A stretch of 64,000 bases of DNA from Domibacillus sp. PGB-M46 (GCF_022668875.1 NZ_JAKGCR010000017.1:20502-84501), one strand, 5' to 3'. Positions 1-9,440 are shown, counted from the stretch's first letter. The notes: generated by a model from the sequence alone, not told the origin. Numbers and translations are program-made.

Positions 1-244
1 CGTTAAATTGGAATGTTCCACCTTTGATTCGATTTGGTGGAAACAATACCGGAATGCCATGCAAAATTGGATTTTCCGTTAAGGCCGCAAAAGAATCCGG
101 CTTGACCAGCAACTCCCGGCCCGTTTTTACATCAACGAGCGAAATGACGTTGCTTCCGAATGACGGAATTAGTATCATTTCAAGCTGTCCGTTTGATGCT
201 TGTATCGCTTCTTGCCCGTCAAACAGCACCTGTTTAATCATCAT
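1..244 (-). CDS. galM: Aldose 1-epimerase, N-terminal part (runs off the window)
   Basis: Reading leftward from 244 the frame encodes MMIKQVLFDGQEA, then FGSNVISLV and HGIPVLFPPNRIKGGTF, which fits the start of an aldose 1-epimerase (mutarotase) that interconverts alpha and beta sugar anomers in the cytoplasm. Only about 80 residues lie inside the window. An AGGAGT ribosome site at 248-253 favours the second of two adjacent ATGs (241). It begins about 10 bp after the xylB stop, so it is probably the third gene of a xylA-xylB-galM operon and supplies the alpha anomer of xylose or another aldose. Assignment rests on motif memory; a closely related mutarotase-like protein is the alternative. Confidence 0.8.
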   Translation of the reverse strand, partial: MMIKQVLFDGQEAIQASNGQLEMILIPSFGSNVISLVDVKTGRELLVKPDSFAALTENPILHGIPVLFPPNRIKGGTFQFN

Positions 245-253
245 AAGACTCCT

Positions 254-1750
254 TTATACACGAAATGACTGCAGTTGTTCGTTAATCGGTTTTGTTTGAT
301 CATATACTGTTTGATAAATAGAAAACAATAATTTATACTGCTCTGCCCGTTCTGTATCCGGTAAAAATGTCTGGCCTTCTCTAATAAAGACCTCCGCGCA
401 CTGCTCAAGTGATTCAAACATCCCACTGCCGGCCGCCGCAATCATCGCAGCTCCCATCGCCGGCCCCTGCTCATTTTGCAGCTTTACTACTTTCGCCTCA
501 AAAATATCCGCCTGCATTTGCAGCCACACATCACTTTTGGCACCTCCGCCAATTGAAATAACCGTGTCGATATTTTTTCCCTCTTTCCGGAATAGATCGA
601 TTGACTCCTGTAATGAGAAGGTAATGCCCTCCATTACGGCCCTCGCGAAATGCGCTCTTGTATGGGCACTATCAATGCCAATGAAACTCGCACGGATAAC
701 AGAATCGGGATGAGGCGTACGTTCACCGACTAAATATGGGGTGTATAGAAGACCGGCCGACCCTGGTGGAATGCTGCCTACCTCCTTCAGCATCTCATCA
801 AACGATTCATCCTTCGCAAAGGTTTCTTTAAACCATTGCAGACTATGTCCAGCAGAAAGCGTGACACCCATCGTATAAAATGCATTCTTTTTGCCATGGT
901 TAAAAAAGTGAACTTTCCCTTCAAAATCCCGTGACGAATCGTCTTCATGAGCTAAAATGACACCCGACGTTCCAATGCTGCACATTGTTTTTCCTGAACT
1001 TAAAATCCCCGCGCCAATCGCTCCGCACGCATTATCTGCTCCACCCGCAAAAATAGGCGTTTCCGCGCGCAGCCCGGTTATTTCGGCAATGGATGAAAGT
1101 AGTGTGCCTGTCTGTCCGGTAGACTCAACAAGTGGCGGGCAAAGAGAAAGGGGAATATCAAACGTTTTGCAAATAGCAGCGCTCCATTCTTTCTTCGCCA
1201 CATCCAGAAGCAGTGTACCCGCCGCATCCGAGTAGTCCATATGCGCCTCGCCAGTCATTTTCAAGCGAACGTAATCTTTTGGCAGTAAAAAAAGGGCCGC
1301 TTTTTGAAACAGCTCCAGTTCGTTTTCCTGCACCCAGCGAATTTTCGGAAGCGTGAAGCCTTCCAATACACGGTTCCTTGTAATAGAAAGCATTTCTGCT
1401 CCAAGCGCTGTCGTAATTTCTTCGCATTGTTTTGTCGTCCGTGTGTCATTCCATAAAATCGCTTTTCTGAGGACGTTATGCTGCTCGTCCAGAAGGACAA
1501 GCCCATGCATTTGCCCGGAATAGCTGATACCCTTAATATTTTCCGCCGGAACATTGGCCTCTTTCATCATTTCCTGCAGAGCGTCAATCGTCCCTGTTAC
1601 CCAGTCGTCCGGATTTTGCTCGCTCCAGCCAGCTCGCTCATGAAAAAGCGGGTAGCTCTTCGATGCTTCCGCGCAAATTTCGCCTGTTTCATTGACTAAG
1701 ATGGTTTTGACGGCGCTCGTTCCAAGGTCAATCCCAATCACATAGTTCAT
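254..1750 (-). CDS. xylB: Xylulokinase
   Basis: A 498-residue FGGY-family sugar kinase that phosphorylates D-xylulose to xylulose 5-phosphate with ATP, the second step of xylose catabolism. The N-terminal phosphate-binding motif GIDLGTSAVKT, the catalytic-aspartate region FAGGADNACGAIGAG and the C-terminal adenosine motif ISIGGGAKSDVW are visible, and the length is typical. I chose the ATG at 1750 (MNYVIGIDLG) because AAAGGAGC lies just upstream; an in-frame extension to 1795 would add 15 residues with no family counterpart. It lies about 120 bp downstream of xylA and just before galM, so it is probably co-transcribed from the xylA promoter. Confidence 0.95.
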   Translation of the reverse strand: MNYVIGIDLGTSAVKTILVNETGEICAEASKSYPLFHERAGWSEQNPDDWVTGTIDALQEMMKEANVPAENIKGISYSGQMHGLVLLDEQHNVLRKAILWNDTRTTKQCEEITTALGAEMLSITRNRVLEGFTLPKIRWVQENELELFQKAALFLLPKDYVRLKMTGEAHMDYSDAAGTLLLDVAKKEWSAAICKTFDIPLSLCPPLVESTGQTGTLLSSIAEITGLRAETPIFAGGADNACGAIGAGILSSGKTMCSIGTSGVILAHEDDSSRDFEGKVHFFNHGKKNAFYTMGVTLSAGHSLQWFKETFAKDESFDEMLKEVGSIPPGSAGLLYTPYLVGERTPHPDSVIRASFIGIDSAHTRAHFARAVMEGITFSLQESIDLFRKEGKNIDTVISIGGGAKSDVWLQMQADIFEAKVVKLQNEQGPAMGAAMIAAAGSGMFESLEQCAEVFIREGQTFLPDTERAEQYKLLFSIYQTVYDQTKPINEQLQSFRV

Positions 1751-1870
1751 TTTTTCCGCTCCTTTGAAAAATGGATCGGATTTTTTCCCGAACAACCAGA
1801 TTTGTAATAATCTAGCTGCTCAAGTTAATTCTCCGATCCATTTTATATTTTCCGGCCGTTCAAGCCGTTT

Positions 1871-3187
1871 TTAGTTGCTGCCTAGCAAATACTGATTCAA
1901 GATTGCTTTTAAATTTTCCTGACGGCCTGAACGATTTTGAATTTGGCTATTCTCAAGCGCATATTTTTCAAGCGATTGGAAATTAGCGCGCCCTTCTACA
2001 ATTTCAAGACCGATGCCCGTTGTATAGCTGCTGTAACGATCCGCGATTACGTTTTCAAACGCTTTGTCTTCAATTAATCGTTGCGCTGTTTTTAAACCGA
2101 TGGCGAATGCATCCATGCCGGCAATGTGCGACAAGAACAAGTCGTCTGCTTCAAAAGAAGCGCGGCGCACTTTCGCATCGAAATTCAAACCGCCCTTGCC
2201 AAGTCCGCCATTTTGCAAAATTTCGTACATCGCAAGCGTAGTAGAATAAAGATCCGTTGGAAATTCATCTGTATCCCATCCGATAAGCGGGTCACCCTGG
2301 TTTGCATCAACCGAACCAAGCATGCCATTAATGCGGGCTGTACGAAGCTCATGCTCAAATGTGTGTCCGGCAAGCGTTGCGTGATTGGCTTCCAGATTTA
2401 ATTTAAAATGGTTGTCGAGTCCATATTGACGGAGGAATGACAATGTTGTCGCCGCATCCGTATCATATTGATGTGTTGTCGGCTCTTTTGGCTTCGGCTC
2501 AATTAAAAATTGGCCGTCGTAGCCGATTTCTTTTGCATAGTCGACCGCCATATGGAAGAAGCGCGCCAAGTTATCAAGCTCCAGTTTCAAGTCCGTGTTT
2601 AACAATGTGTCGTACCCTTCACGGCCGCCCCAGAACACATAGTTTTCAGCACCAAGGAGTTTTGCTGTTTCCAATCCCTTTTTCACCTGCGCTGCTGCAT
2701 ATGCGAAAACATCCGCATTGCTGCTTGTTGCCGCCCCGTGAACAAAACGTGGATTGGTAAACATGTTGGCTGTATTCCAAAGAAGCTTCACATTGCTTGT
2801 TTTCATGTAATCCTGGATCATCGAAACAATAACATCCAGATTTTCATTGGTTTCTTTTAAGTTACTGCCTTCAGGGGCAATGTCCCGATCATGAAATGCG
2901 AAATAAGGGGCACCTAATTTTTCATATAATTCAAATGATGCCTCAACACGTGCTTTGGCAAGATCCATAGCGGAATATTTATTCCATGGGCGCTGCATCG
3001 TGCCAGCACCGAATGGATCGCTGCCGTCTGCTGTGAAAGTGTGCCAGTAAGCAATAGAAAAACGAAGCTGTTCCTCCATTGTTTTTCCACCTACAACTTC
3101 TTCCGGATTGTAATGCTTAAAAGCAAACGGGTTTTTAGAACCTGCCCCTTCAAATTGAATCTTATTTACGTTTTCAAAGTATGTCAT
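1871..3187 (-). CDS. xylA: Xylose isomerase
   Basis: A 438-residue cytoplasmic metal-dependent isomerase converting D-xylose to D-xylulose. Visible signatures are the catalytic His/Asp segment [13 protein letters not shown], the metal and substrate segment [18 protein letters not shown], and the second metal site around [13 protein letters not shown] and VDANQGD. Length matches the class II enzymes of Bacillus (about 440 aa). A GGAGGGA ribosome site lies just upstream of the ATG. It is the first gene of the leftward xylA-xylB-galM unit and is divergent from xylR, with the operator, cre and promoter in the 139-bp gap. Regulation by xylose through XylR and by CcpA is inferred from those sites. 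Confidence 0.97.
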   Translation of the reverse strand: MTYFENVNKIQFEGAGSKNPFAFKHYNPEEVVGGKTMEEQLRFSIAYWHTFTADGSDPFGAGTMQRPWNKYSAMDLAKARVEASFELYEKLGAPYFAFHDRDIAPEGSNLKETNENLDVIVSMIQDYMKTSNVKLLWNTANMFTNPRFVHGAATSSNADVFAYAAAQVKKGLETAKLLGAENYVFWGGREGYDTLLNTDLKLELDNLARFFHMAVDYAKEIGYDGQFLIEPKPKEPTTHQYDTDAATTLSFLRQYGLDNHFKLNLEANHATLAGHTFEHELRTARINGMLGSVDANQGDPLIGWDTDEFPTDLYSTTLAMYEILQNGGLGKGGLNFDAKVRRASFEADDLFLSHIAGMDAFAIGLKTAQRLIEDKAFENVIADRYSSYTTGIGLEIVEGRANFQSLEKYALENSQIQNRSGRQENLKAILNQYLLGSN

Positions 3188-3200
3188 TTCTTTTTCCCTC

Positions 3201-3225
3201 CATGTTTGTTGATTGGATAAACTAA
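3201..3225. promoter_or_regulatory. XylR operator (xylO-like)
   Basis: On the minus strand this reads TTAGTTTATCC, a centre, then CAACAAACATG. It closely resembles the known Bacillus xyl operator, whose half-sites are TTAGTTTGTTT and CAACAAACTAA. It sits between the xylA -10 box and the ribosome site, so bound XylR would block transcription. The distal half-site is slightly degenerate (CATG in place of CTAA). Confidence 0.8.
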
Positions 3226-3235
3226 CTTAACTCAT

Positions 3236-3264
3236 ATATTACAGAATCCGCTTTCATTTTTCAA
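3236..3264 (-). promoter_or_regulatory. xylA promoter (sigma-A type)
   Basis: On the minus strand TTGAAA (3259-3264) and TAATAT (3236-3241) are separated by exactly 17 bp, a good sigma-A promoter pointing at xylA. The operator lies immediately downstream and a cre-like site fills the spacer. Confidence 0.8.
3242..3257 (-). promoter_or_regulatory. cre-like CcpA site in the xylA promoter spacer
   Basis: The minus strand reads ATGAAAGCGGATTCTG, which fits the cre consensus WTGNAANCGNWNNCW. It lies between the -35 and -10 boxes of the xylA promoter, where CcpA binding would repress directly. In Bacillus the xylA cre is usually described inside the gene, so this position is different. Confidence 0.7.
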
Positions 3265-3270
3265 GCATTT

Positions 3271-3279
3271 TGTTATAAT
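3271..3279 (+). promoter_or_regulatory. xylR extended -10 promoter element
   Basis: TGTTATAAT is a perfect extended -10 (TGN-TATAAT) about 48 bp upstream of the xylR start. No good -35 is seen 17 bp upstream, which is common for extended -10 promoters. It is nearly back to back with the xylA -35. Confidence 0.55.
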
Positions 3280-3326
3280 TAATTTAAACTTTATTTAAAT
3301 AAACAACAAAGTGAGTGATATGAATA

Positions 3327-4469
3327 ATGATAGCAGATCAAAACTTAGTAAAGAAAATGAATAAACGGCGGCTTTTGCAGGAGGTCATTCATCACTCTCC
3401 TATCTCACGCGCTAATTTGTCCAAAACAACCGGGTTAAACAAATCCACGGTTTCCGCTCAAATTCAAGAGCTGGTTGATGAGAAATTCATTTTTGAAATC
3501 GGACAGGGCCAGTCAAGCGGCGGACGCCGGCCTGTGATGCTTATGTTTAACAAACAAGCGGGATACGCTATTGGCGTAGACATCGGTGTGGACGATATGA
3601 TCGTTCTTTTAACAGATTTGGACGGATCGATTGTGAGCGAGCATTATTTTGACTTAAACCAGTCTTCTCCAGATGAAACAATTAAACTTCTCTTAAAAAC
3701 CATTCAGCAAGTGATTGATAAAATGCCCGGTTCCCCGTACGGGCTTATCGGCATTGGTATTTGTGTTCCCGGTCTAGTGAATCGCTCCGAACAAATTGTT
3801 TTAACACCAAACTCTCACTGGGACAACATTGAATTAAAAAAAATAGTTGAAGACGCCTTCCATGTACCAGTTACGATTGAAAATGAAGCAAATGCCGGCG
3901 CCTATGGAGAAAATATATATGGAGCTGCAAAAGCATACAATAATTTCATTTATGTAAGTGTGAGCACTGGGATTGGTCTCGGTCTCGTCCTAGATAATAA
4001 ACTGTACAAGGGCATACACGGCTTTTCTGGCGAAATGGGTCACATGACGATTGATTTTAACGGCCCAAAATGCAATTGTGGAAACCGCGGCTGCTGGGAG
4101 CTGTACGCTTCTGAAAAAGCGTTCCGCCAGTCCCTGCCTGCTGCATGGAATGATGCAGAGATAGAGGCACGCTACAAGCAAAACGATGTCGAGCTGTTCG
4201 CCGCACTTGAAAATTTCGGCCATTACCTCGGGATCGGACTTGTCAACATTACAAATACATTTGATCCGGAAGCTATTATTTTACGAAATCCACTTATTGA
4301 GTCAAACCCTTTCGTACTAAACGCTGTCAAAAACACGCTTTCGTCCCGAATGAACATCCGATTTGAGGCGGAATGTGCCTTCTTGCCTTCTTCCCTGGGC
4401 AAAAATGCACCTGCACTCGGTGCATGTTCAATGATGGTTGGCCGCTTTATTAATGGGCTGACTACATAA
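3327..4469 (+). CDS. xylR: Xylose-responsive ROK-family repressor
   Basis: A 380-residue repressor. An N-terminal winged HTH (about residues 15-60, with SRANLSKTTGLNKSTVS) is followed by a ROK sugar-kinase-like domain with GIDVGVDD, VSTGIGLGLV and the zinc-binding CNCGNRGCWELYAS. Extended stretches such as GQGQSSGGRRPVML match Bacillus XylR as I recall it. It should bind xylO and be released by xylose. The start is MIADQN, with a weak GTGAGTG-like ribosome site; an ATG at 3320 is in another frame. Divergent from xylA. The same protein may also control xylFGH, whose promoter overlaps a related inverted repeat. Confidence 0.95.
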   Translation: MIADQNLVKKMNKRRLLQEVIHHSPISRANLSKTTGLNKSTVSAQIQELVDEKFIFEIGQGQSSGGRRPVMLMFNKQAGYAIGVDIGVDDMIVLLTDLDGSIVSEHYFDLNQSSPDETIKLLLKTIQQVIDKMPGSPYGLIGIGICVPGLVNRSEQIVLTPNSHWDNIELKKIVEDAFHVPVTIENEANAGAYGENIYGAAKAYNNFIYVSVSTGIGLGLVLDNKLYKGIHGFSGEMGHMTIDFNGPKCNCGNRGCWELYASEKAFRQSLPAAWNDAEIEARYKQNDVELFAALENFGHYLGIGLVNITNTFDPEAIILRNPLIESNPFVLNAVKNTLSSRMNIRFEAECAFLPSSLGKNAPALGACSMMVGRFINGLTT

Positions 4470-4513
4470 CAAAATCCGTAACTTATTCATTATGGATTTT
4501 GTTATTATCTTTT
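4466..4513 (+). terminator. Terminator of xylR
   Basis: The stem ATAACAAAATCC / GGATTTTGTTAT overlaps the xylR stop codon and is followed by a T-rich tail ending in TTTTT. Confidence 0.7.
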
Positions 4514-4612
4514 TGGCACAATATCCGGGAAAAGAATATAGAATGCTGAATTCTATATTTCCCATGTGCCTTAACTAAAAATATGTGATGTTGTTTTAGC
4601 TATAATAATAAG

Positions 4613-4642
4613 AAAAAAGGATGGGAGAGGACCATCCTTTTT
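4613..4642. terminator. Bidirectional terminator between xylR and the ThuA operon
   Basis: AAAAAAGGATGG, a 7-nt loop, then CCATCCTTTTTC gives a stem with A-run and T-run flanks that would work on both strands. It lies in the convergent gap between xylR and the leftward ThuA-like gene. Apart from a weak stem near 4540-4560, I see nothing else in this 300-bp gap. Confidence 0.65.
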
Positions 4643-4775
4643 CATGAAAACTGTTTTAGAATATGTTTTACAGTTAAGAGGAAAAGTAGAACTTGTATGT
4701 TCATCTTAATTAACAATTCATTCTTAAAATTCCAAATAGTAACCCCTAGATTAAAATGATACTGTCCTTTAACTA

Positions 4776-5525
4776 TTACTCACTATCACCCATCCCCGTA
4801 TATACTTTATTTTTACCATTTCCATATGTTCCATATGTCGGTGCATCTGAGCGGCTATAAAGTTTCTTTCCTTCAGCAGCCCATAAAAAGCCCCTGCGCA
4901 TAATGGATGAAACTTCTGGCATCGCTACGATGTCTGCTTTATGACCAAGTGCATTGTAAAACACACGGCCAAGCCCCCATCGTTTCGTCCAGACAACCGG
5001 CATATCAACTGCTCCATTTGCTTTATGAGGCCCGTCCACAACTGGGAATCTCGTTGTGGCTAGTACTTCCACAGCCGGATCTACATGAAGGTAATACTGT
5101 TCTGAAACGACTTTAAAATCATTAAACCCTTCTAATAGCGGACTCGATGAATGCTTAATATTCACCATGTATTCTACTCCGTCATTTCCTGGATGTGCTA
5201 CCCAATTCCCTCCGGTCATAAACTGCCAGTCAACGTTGTTGCGGAATGAATCGCACATTCCGCCATGGCAGCCGGCAATGCCAACACCGCTCATAACTGC
5301 TGCCGAAATATTCAGCACATATTTTTTGCTAATTTCACCCATTGTCCAGTGCGGCACGATTAAGTCCAGTGACTTCAGCTTTTCCGGATCCGCATATGCT
5401 TCAAGCGTATCTGATACTTCCACTTCGAAATTTTCATCCTCTAATATGCCTTTAAAAATCCCAGCAATCTGGTCCGGTTCGTGTCCGTCCCAGCCGCCCC
5501 ATACGATTAGCGCTTTTTTCTTCAT
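4776..5525 (-). CDS. ThuA-like domain protein
   Basis: A 249-residue soluble protein of the ThuA (trehalose utilisation) class with a class I glutamine-amidotransferase-like fold. Signatures are ALIVWGGWDGHEPDQ at the start, LDLIVPHWTMG, the GIAGCHGGMCDSFR elbow and GLGRVFYNALGHK near the end. No catalytic role is firmly established for the family; members accompany Gfo/Idh oxidoreductases in disaccharide and sugar-derivative operons. It is the last gene of a leftward operon and starts 24 bp after the preceding oxidoreductase, with AAAGGAGC upstream. Substrate unknown. Confidence 0.85.
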   Translation of the reverse strand: MKKKALIVWGGWDGHEPDQIAGIFKGILEDENFEVEVSDTLEAYADPEKLKSLDLIVPHWTMGEISKKYVLNISAAVMSGVGIAGCHGGMCDSFRNNVDWQFMTGGNWVAHPGNDGVEYMVNIKHSSSPLLEGFNDFKVVSEQYYLHVDPAVEVLATTRFPVVDGPHKANGAVDMPVVWTKRWGLGRVFYNALGHKADIVAMPEVSSIMRRGFLWAAEGKKLYSRSDAPTYGTYGNGKNKVYTGMGDSE

Positions 5526-5549
5526 TTTATTCGCTCCTTTTTTTTACTT

Positions 5550-6710
5550 TTACAAATCGCTCGGCTTAATCCAGCTGCGTTCTTCAATAGATAAATCTAC
5601 TGCTTCCAATACTTGCTGGCACTTTACACCGGCTGTAAAATCAGGAATCGGCTGACGGTCTTCCTTAAAGGCATTCATCAGCTCCACCACTTCATGAATA
5701 AATGTGTGTTCATAACCGATTGTATGTCCAGGCGGCCACCATGCATCTGCATAAGCATGAGCAGGATCCGTTGCCAGAACACGGCGGAATCCTTGGACAT
5801 CGTCTGCGTCATCCTGAAAATACACCTGCAGCTCATTCATTCGTTCAAAGTCAAACTTCACGCTGCCTTTGCTGCCGTTAATTTCAAATGAATTCGTGCA
5901 TCGGTGTCCGGAAGCATAGCGTGTTGCTTCAAAACTTCCGAGCGCGCCGTTTTCAAATCGGGCCATAAACAGCGTGGCGTCATCAACCGTTACTTTTTCT
6001 TTTGGTGAATCTTTGCTTGCCTGGGCGCTTAAGCCCGTCATATTATCGGGAACAGGCCGCTCTTTTACGAAAGTCTCACTCATGCCGATGACTTCTGATA
6101 TGTCACCAACTAGGAAGTGAGCCAGGTCAATTAAATGTGCGCCTAAATCTCCATGTGAACCCGACCCAGCAATTTCTTTCTGCAGGCGCCACGTTAGTGG
6201 AAAATCTGGATCAACAAGCCAGTCCTGCAAAAACCATGCGCGAAAATGATAAATGTCGCCGAGCCGGCCTTCTTCAACCAATTTTTTCGCAAGAAGAACG
6301 GCTGGTGCGAATCGGTAGTTGAAACCGATCATGTGCTTAACTCCTGCTTTTTCTGCCGCTTCTAAAATTTCCCGGGAATCCTTCAAGGTTAATGCCAGTG
6401 GTTTTTCACAAAAAATGTGCTTTCCAGCTGCTGCAGCTGCCAGCGCAATTTCTTTATGGGCATCACTTGGTGCATTAATATCAATCAAGTCTATATCCGG
6501 GTTATCCATTAACTCCCGCCAATCCGTACTGCTCCTTTCCCAGCCATACTGCTGGGCTGCTTTTTGAACATTTTCTTCATTTCTTCCACAAATCATTTTC
6601 ATAACTGGACGGGGCTGGTCGGGGAAAAACATCGGCAAATCGCGATACGCATGACTGTGTGCCTTTCCCATAAACTTATACCCGACCATGCCAATTCGAA
6701 TTTCTTTCAT
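5550..6710 (-). CDS. Gfo/Idh/MocA family oxidoreductase (first copy)
   Basis: A 386-residue NAD(P)-dependent sugar oxidoreductase. The N-terminal Rossmann motif reads GMVGYKFMGKAHSHAY and the family EKPLA motif occurs as IFCEKPLAL. The C-terminal domain has DLGAHLIDLAHFLVGD, which contains the Asp and His typical of the active site. Members oxidise or reduce hydroxyls of sugars, sugar acids, inositols or glycosides. It is only distantly like the second copy at 7791-8909, so the two probably act on different intermediates of one pathway. RBS AAGGAGGG. The operon is ABC permease remnant, Gfo, alcohol dehydrogenase, Gfo, ThuA. Specific substrate not deducible. Confidence 0.9.
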   Translation of the reverse strand: MKEIRIGMVGYKFMGKAHSHAYRDLPMFFPDQPRPVMKMICGRNEENVQKAAQQYGWERSSTDWRELMDNPDIDLIDINAPSDAHKEIALAAAAAGKHIFCEKPLALTLKDSREILEAAEKAGVKHMIGFNYRFAPAVLLAKKLVEEGRLGDIYHFRAWFLQDWLVDPDFPLTWRLQKEIAGSGSHGDLGAHLIDLAHFLVGDISEVIGMSETFVKERPVPDNMTGLSAQASKDSPKEKVTVDDATLFMARFENGALGSFEATRYASGHRCTNSFEINGSKGSVKFDFERMNELQVYFQDDADDVQGFRRVLATDPAHAYADAWWPPGHTIGYEHTFIHEVVELMNAFKEDRQPIPDFTAGVKCQQVLEAVDLSIEERSWIKPSDL

Positions 6711-6734
6711 TGATGAATGCCCTCCTTCTTATTT

Positions 6735-7778
6735 TCAGCGCCCATTTGGATAAATCATAATTTTTAGTGTGTTTTTCTTATCTTGAATGGCTTTTTCAAA
6801 AGCTGCTTCTACATCCTGAAGCGAATCATAGTGATCCGTTATAATTTTCTCGATATCAATCTTGCTTTCTGACAACAACTGAATCGCTTTTGGGTATGTA
6901 TGGTGATAGCGAAACACCCCTCTTATATCGATTTCCTTGTTAATAATTTGGGCAATGTTAAGCGATGCTTCATCTTCCGAAGACATCCCAACGATGACTG
7001 CTTTACCGCCACGACGCACGCCCGAGATCATGCTTTTTAACGCTGCTGGGCTTCCCGCTGTTTCGATGGCCACATCCACGCCGAGTCCATTTGTATATTC
7101 TAAGATCTTTTCCTCAAACGACTCAGTTTTTACATTAATCACTCGGTCTGCACCCAGCTCTTTTGCTTTATCCAAGCGCGTCTGTTCTAAATCAACGCCA
7201 ATAATTAATCCTGCACCACTCATTTTTGCTGCTGCAGCCGTCAGCAAGCCAATGGGGCCCATACCTAAAATAAGCACCGTATCACCGGCCTTTACTTCTC
7301 CCCTGCTGCAGGCATGAAGGCCCACAGAAAACGGTTCTATTAACGCACCGGTTTCGTCACTCATACTATCTGGGATTGGAAACACAAGATCGCTGCGCAT
7401 CGCAATGTACTGGCAGAAAGCACCGTCATATGGGGGCGTTGCTAAAAACTCCACTTCCTTGCATAGATTGTAGCGCCCGCTTTGGCACTGAACGCATGTG
7501 CCGCATGTTTTACCAGGTTCAATGGCAACCCGCTGGCCTTTTTGAAAACCCTGGACACCCTCCCCAAGTTCTACAATCTCCCCCGACACTTCATGGCCTA
7601 AAATAATTGGCTTTTCTACAATAAAGTCGCCGATTTTTCCATGCTCGTAATAATGAATATCCGATCCGCACAAACCAACTGCTTTCACTTTAATCAAGAC
7701 TTCATTGTCAGCAGGAACCGGGTTGCTCTGTTCCTGCACATCAATTTCTTTTGGTTTCTGCAATACGGCTGACTGCAT
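6735..7778 (-). CDS. Zinc-dependent sorbitol/xylitol-type dehydrogenase
   Basis: A 347-residue medium-chain dehydrogenase. Visible are the catalytic zinc segment CGSDIHYYEHG with GHEVSGEIVELG, the four-cysteine structural zinc loop (CGTCVQCQSGRYNLC), and the Rossmann motif ILGMGPIGLLTAAAAK followed by an acidic D in GVDLEQTR that favours NAD. It resembles Bacillus GutB and xylitol dehydrogenases that interconvert polyols and ketoses. AAGGAGGAA precedes the ATG; it starts 13 bp downstream of the second Gfo/Idh gene. Proximity to the xyl genes makes a pentitol plausible, but that is inference. Confidence 0.88.
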   Translation of the reverse strand: MQSAVLQKPKEIDVQEQSNPVPADNEVLIKVKAVGLCGSDIHYYEHGKIGDFIVEKPIILGHEVSGEIVELGEGVQGFQKGQRVAIEPGKTCGTCVQCQSGRYNLCKEVEFLATPPYDGAFCQYIAMRSDLVFPIPDSMSDETGALIEPFSVGLHACSRGEVKAGDTVLILGMGPIGLLTAAAAKMSGAGLIIGVDLEQTRLDKAKELGADRVINVKTESFEEKILEYTNGLGVDVAIETAGSPAALKSMISGVRRGGKAVIVGMSSEDEASLNIAQIINKEIDIRGVFRYHHTYPKAIQLLSESKIDIEKIITDHYDSLQDVEAAFEKAIQDKKNTLKIMIYPNGR

Positions 7779-7790
7779 AGCAATTCCTCC

Positions 7791-8909
7791 TTATTTTCCC
7801 GACATGAGATCATGAAAATTATCCTGGTCAATGCCTGTTGGAAACGGGGCCGGCTGGTCACATGTACTGCTCAACTCATAATGCTTTCCTTGTTCGGCAG
7901 CATCATGAAACCCATGCATAATATCAAGTACATGATAGGCAAGGTCGCCGCTTGCTCTTGGTGAGCGGCCTTCTAAAATGGCATACGCCATTTCCGAAAG
8001 GCCAATCCCACGGCTGTTTTCTGAAAAACCATGTGTCAGCGGAATGTCTGACCACTGTTCCTGCCCTTTTCGACGCACCCGCACAGGGCCACCAAATGTA
8101 TTTGGGTCTGGCACAACAAGACTGCCTTCATCTCCGTACACTTCAATGTAAGGTAAATTATGATGCCACGTATCAAAGCTTGTAATAATCGAAGCGACGG
8201 CTCCTTGATGGAACTCCATAATGCCGTTAATCTGCGTTGGCGTATTGACTTGGATTTTCTCTCCACGCTTTGGCTCGCTTAAAATAGTCCGTTCTGGGAA
8301 TGTCACGCTTGCAGCACCTGTCACCCGCTTCACAGATCCTATCATTGAAATAAGTGCTGTAATATAGTAAGGTCCCATATCAAACATCGGGCCGCCGCCT
8401 TTTTGATAGTAAAATCCTGGGTCTGGATGCCAATGCTCGTGGCCATGGTTCATCATAAAAGCGGTTGCAGATACAGGTCGCCCGATCCATCCATCTTCAA
8501 TTAACTTGCGCGCGGTTTGAATGCCTCCACCTAAAAATGTATCCGGTGCATTTCCGACGTAGCAGCCGCTTTCTTTTGCGGCTTCCTGAATGGCTTGTCC
8601 TTCTTCACGTGTTACAGCGAGCGGTTTTTCACTGTATACATGCTTCCCGGCTTTTAACGCCTGAACAGCAATATCGGCATGGGCAGCCGGAATCGTCAAG
8701 TTTAAAACTAGGTCAATATCCGGGTCCTGGATCAATTCTTCCGGTGAATAGGCTTTTTCGATTTTATGTTTTTCAGCTATTTCTTTTGCCCGGCTTAAAT
8801 CCAAATCCGCACATGCTGTGATATCATAAAAATTAAACTTTTTTGCATTTTCAAGGTAAATGCCGCTGATAAATCCACATCCAATTAACCCTACACGTAC
8901 TTTTTTCAT
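7791..8909 (-). CDS. Gfo/Idh/MocA family oxidoreductase (second copy)
   Basis: A 372-residue NAD(P)-dependent oxidoreductase with Rossmann start GLIGCGFISGIYLENA, the motif YSEKPLAV and the C-terminal domain segment MFDMGPYYITALISMIG. The HGHEHWHPDPGFYY region is typical of family members found with sugar-degradation genes. It follows the decayed permease by 32 bp and leads the surviving catabolic genes. With two Gfo enzymes, one polyol dehydrogenase and a ThuA protein, the operon probably degrades an oxidised sugar, polyol or glycoside via keto intermediates; the substrate is not evident. Confidence 0.88.
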   Translation of the reverse strand: MKKVRVGLIGCGFISGIYLENAKKFNFYDITACADLDLSRAKEIAEKHKIEKAYSPEELIQDPDIDLVLNLTIPAAHADIAVQALKAGKHVYSEKPLAVTREEGQAIQEAAKESGCYVGNAPDTFLGGGIQTARKLIEDGWIGRPVSATAFMMNHGHEHWHPDPGFYYQKGGGPMFDMGPYYITALISMIGSVKRVTGAASVTFPERTILSEPKRGEKIQVNTPTQINGIMEFHQGAVASIITSFDTWHHNLPYIEVYGDEGSLVVPDPNTFGGPVRVRRKGQEQWSDIPLTHGFSENSRGIGLSEMAYAILEGRSPRASGDLAYHVLDIMHGFHDAAEQGKHYELSSTCDQPAPFPTGIDQDNFHDLMSGK

Positions 8910-8941
8910 TTCTTTTCCTTCTTTCTAAAATGAAATCAATA

Positions 8942-9440
8942 TTATCCTTTTACAGAACCTGCAGCCACGCCTTTTACAATTTTTTCTTGCGCGAAGAAAT
9001 AAACAAGTAGCAAAGGCAGGCTGGTCATTGTCCGTGAAGCCATAATCATGGGTACATTAATAGAGAATTCTCCATAAAAGTCACGCAAGCCGAGCGGCAG
9101 CGTATAATTTTCGGGTGAATCAGTCAAGATCAGGGCAAAAATGAACTCATTCCAAATGTGAATGAAGTGATAAATAGATACTGTCGAAATGGCAGGGGTC
9201 AGTGATGGGAACAAAATTCGCCAAAACTACATAAAGTGATGGCATCCATCCATTTTAGCGGATTCTCCTAATTCTTTCGGAAGATCCTGTAAGAAAAGAG
9301 TGAAAATCACGACCGAAATCGGCAGGGCAAATGCCACTCCTAGACCAATCAGTGCCTAATTCGTGTCATAAGTGCCGAGGTTGATTGTCATCAAGTAAAT
9401 AGGAACAACTTGCTTTTGAACAACCCAGTTACCCCCTGAA
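8942..9440 (-). pseudogene. Decayed carbohydrate ABC transporter permease (MalG type)
   Basis: The open part (8942-9214) is the C-terminus of a binding-protein-dependent sugar permease: FHIWNEFIFALILTDSPENY, then TLPLGLRDFYGEF, ending IVKGVAAGSVKG. The same frame continues upstream with the EAA loop (LPKELGESAKMDG) and ALIGLGVAFALPISVVIF but is broken by two stops, TAG near 9217 and TAG near 9350. Homology fades near 9440, so the N-terminal third is gone, along with any partner permease and binding protein. The operon it heads has lost its importer. Confidence 0.85.

Noticed and set aside
24..299. Plus-strand open frame at the left edge
   Set aside because: Antisense to the galM start and the xylB end; no ribosome site.
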